Below are positions 62,809-64,000 of a DNA stretch of 64,000 nucleotides, piece after piece. The stretch covers positions 1 through 64,000 of the forward strand of contig NZ_LXGN01000007.1 in assembly GCF_009372255.1 (NCBI RefSeq). The letters run 5' to 3'. A program made the translations under genes and the position numbers. Numbering within the stretch: position 1 is the stretch's first letter; each line of letters starts with the position of its first letter. The notes beneath the pieces are model-generated. The model searched no databases. It was not told the origin of the DNA and was given only the letters and a program-made list of their open reading frames with translations. This DNA comes from Acinetobacter guerrae (lineage in GTDB: Bacteria > Pseudomonadota > Gammaproteobacteria > Pseudomonadales > Moraxellaceae).

Positions 62809-64000
62809 CTAAGCTATAGCAGTTGCATGTGTCGAGCTGTATTGCTGCATATATGCCTCAAAATACTCAATCAATTGCTGTGCATCTTCAGCTTGTTCAA
62901 CCGCACCAAAGATGTAGAAATCTGGGCGAACCAGCATGGCTTGAATTTGATGCTGCTGCATAAATTGCGTGATCACCTGCTGAATATCTTTGGATTGTTC
63001 ATCCTGCAATGAAAGGGTTTGTAATTGGTCTGATGATGAAAGCGCTATAGTCTGATTCAGAGTCAATAATGCAAATTGTCCTGAAATCAAATCATCCAAT
63101 CTTTTCTGAACGGCGCCACATTGTAAAATGCTGTGTGGAGACAACTGACCTGCAATTTGCTGCGGGTTAAATTTTGGATTTTTTGCCAAAATTCCTTGGG
63201 TCAAATCAGGAAAATTTGGTGGTGGCGGTACAATCCCATCAAAAAATGCCTGATCTCGTTGCTGTGCTTCGGTTGGGTCAGATACACAAATCACTTTACC
63301 CAAGAACATCGATAGCTCAATCACATCATTGACGTGTGGACTACGTTCTTCAAAATAACTTTCCAAGATCTCATCATTATATTGACCACTTAATACACCT
63401 GAGATTTTCCATGATAAATTTAGCGCATCACGAAAACCTGCGCACATTCCTTGTCCCATAAAGGGTGGCATCACATGTGCTGCATCCCCTGCAATCAGGA
63501 TTCGATCTTGCCGCCATTTTTGTGAAATAAGAGATTTAAAGTTATATAATTTGAAGCGAATCAAGGTGGCCTGTTCTGAAGTAACCCACGGCTTTAGCAG
63601 TTCCCACACCTTTTCTTCATTTTCAAGATCGGCCACTGACTCATGCGGTAAACGCATAAATTCCCATCTTCTCAAATATTGACCTTCAAAAATTCCCGCA
63701 GGAGCAATCGTAGTTGGTCGTTCAGGATTACAATATTGTGTGGCTTCGACGGGAATGTTATTTCGGATATTTTCATTTGGAATAATATCTACGACTAACC
63801 AATCTGCCTGAAAACCTTTATCAAACCAGTTAGCATCAATCGACTGCCGTACAATACTATTTGCACCATCGGCACCAACCACAAAACTTGCAGAAAATAA
63901 ATCGGTTTGTTCTGTTGCCAGATTTCTAGCCATTACTTTGGCTTGCTGTGCATCTTGTTCTATTTTTAGAACTTCATAACCAAGACGAACATCGACATTT
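62809..64000 (-). CDS. FAD-dependent aromatic hydroxylase (MhpA-like), 5' end beyond the window
   Basis: The frame stays open from the stop at 62809 to the window edge, so about 397 carboxyl-terminal residues are seen and the amino FAD motif is missing. Visible are FVVGADGANSIVRQ (the DG motif), DRILIAGDAAHVMPPFMGQG with the GD motif and MCAGFRDALNLSWKI, and a thioredoxin-like carboxyl domain. This matches the 3-(3-hydroxyphenyl)propionate hydroxylase (MhpA)/phenol-hydroxylase class A flavoproteins. An internal ATG at 63933 is not the true start, since sensible coding continues upstream of it. The exact phenolic substrate is unknown. Confidence 0.87.
   Translation of the reverse strand, partial: NVDVRLGYEVLKIEQDAQQAKVMARNLATEQTDLFSASFVVGADGANSIVRQSIDANWFDKGFQADWLVVDIIPNENIRNNIPVEATQYCNPERPTTIAPAGIFEGQYLRRWEFMRLPHESVADLENEEKVWELLKPWVTSEQATLIRFKLYNFKSLISQKWRQDRILIAGDAAHVMPPFMGQGMCAGFRDALNLSWKISGVLSGQYNDEILESYFEERSPHVNDVIELSMFLGKVICVSDPTEAQQRDQAFFDGIVPPPPNFPDLTQGILAKNPKFNPQQIAGQLSPHSILQCGAVQKRLDDLISGQFALLTLNQTIALSSSDQLQTLSLQDEQSKDIQQVITQFMQQHQIQAMLVRPDFYIFGAVEQAEDAQQLIEYFEAYMQQYSSTHATAIA

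Noticed and set aside
63933..63935. ATG at 63933 as start of the MhpA-like hydroxylase
   Set aside because: Coding continues in the same frame to the window edge (NVDVRLGYEVLKIEQDAQQ), and class A hydroxylases need the missing amino FAD domain.
1..64000. tRNA or rRNA genes
   Set aside because: I saw no cloverleaf-like T-arm sequences or conserved rRNA stretches while reading both strands; a dedicated scan was not possible.

Overview
The window looks like the chromosome of an Acinetobacter species (Moraxellaceae). It is AT-rich, has short intergenic gaps, and its CRISPR repeat is of the type I-F kind seen in that genus. Housekeeping genes (hemE, folE) sit beside catabolic, siderophore and defence loci typical of environmental acinetobacters. 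I see no rRNA or tRNA genes. Species cannot be fixed from this window. All functional calls are by reading protein motifs and gene order; no database search was possible.

Layout. 1-0.4 kb: decayed DNA with a nonsense-mutated tail of an IS256-type transposase. 0.4-13.7 kb: an Smr-domain protein, the xanthine dehydrogenase operon xdhABC, folE, a DedA membrane protein behind a structured leader, an MFS exporter, hemE with a DUF817 membrane protein, a secreted L,D-transpeptidase and a pirin. 13.77-22.56 kb: a complete type I-F CRISPR-Cas locus. It reads cas1, cas2-3, csy1, csy2, csy3, cas6f, then a leader with a perfect IHF consensus, then 9 repeats and 8 spacers, all on the minus strand. A repeat-like sequence sits upstream of cas1. 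23.1-25.4 kb: a Kef-type cation/proton antiporter and a small secreted protein.

25.5-45.8 kb is an island of carboxylate catabolism. First comes a LysR regulator divergent from an RraA-family aldolase, an aminotransferase, a structured leader RNA, a DctA/GltP symporter and a glutamate dehydrogenase. Then come a FUSC protein and two near-duplicate MHS-family permeases flanking a D-2-hydroxyacid dehydrogenase-type flavoprotein. Then comes a LysR regulator divergent from an itaconate-type operon: acyl-CoA dehydrogenase, citramalyl-CoA lyase, itaconyl-CoA hydratase and CoA-transferase. Last is a solitary 2-oxoglutarate dehydrogenase E1 (SucA-like) without sucB or lpd. The chemistry fits a single pathway for 4-substituted glutamates (4-methylene-, 4-methyl-, 4-hydroxy-4-methyl-glutamate). 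Transamination or 2-hydroxyacid oxidation would give a 4-substituted 2-oxoglutarate. This could be cleaved to pyruvate by RraA, or oxidatively decarboxylated by the SucA-like E1 to itaconyl-, citramalyl- or methylsuccinyl-CoA. Those are exactly the intermediates handled by the hydratase, the lyase and the acyl-CoA dehydrogenase. This is inference, but it is the most interesting idea in the window.

46.0-50.1 kb: a Fis-like small protein, a candidate small RNA, an MFS transporter, an esterase, a LysR regulator and a GFA-family protein. 50.2-60.0 kb: a seven-gene NIS-siderophore operon resembling acinetoferrin/baumannoferrin loci. It has two IucA/IucC synthetases, an N-monooxygenase, an acyltransferase, a small unknown protein, an MFS transporter and a TonB receptor. 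It lies behind a Fur-box promoter and ends at a strong terminator. 60.4-64.0 kb: an outer-membrane channel of the phenol-degradation type, 3-oxoacid CoA-transferase subunits B and A, and an MhpA-like flavin hydroxylase that runs off the right edge.
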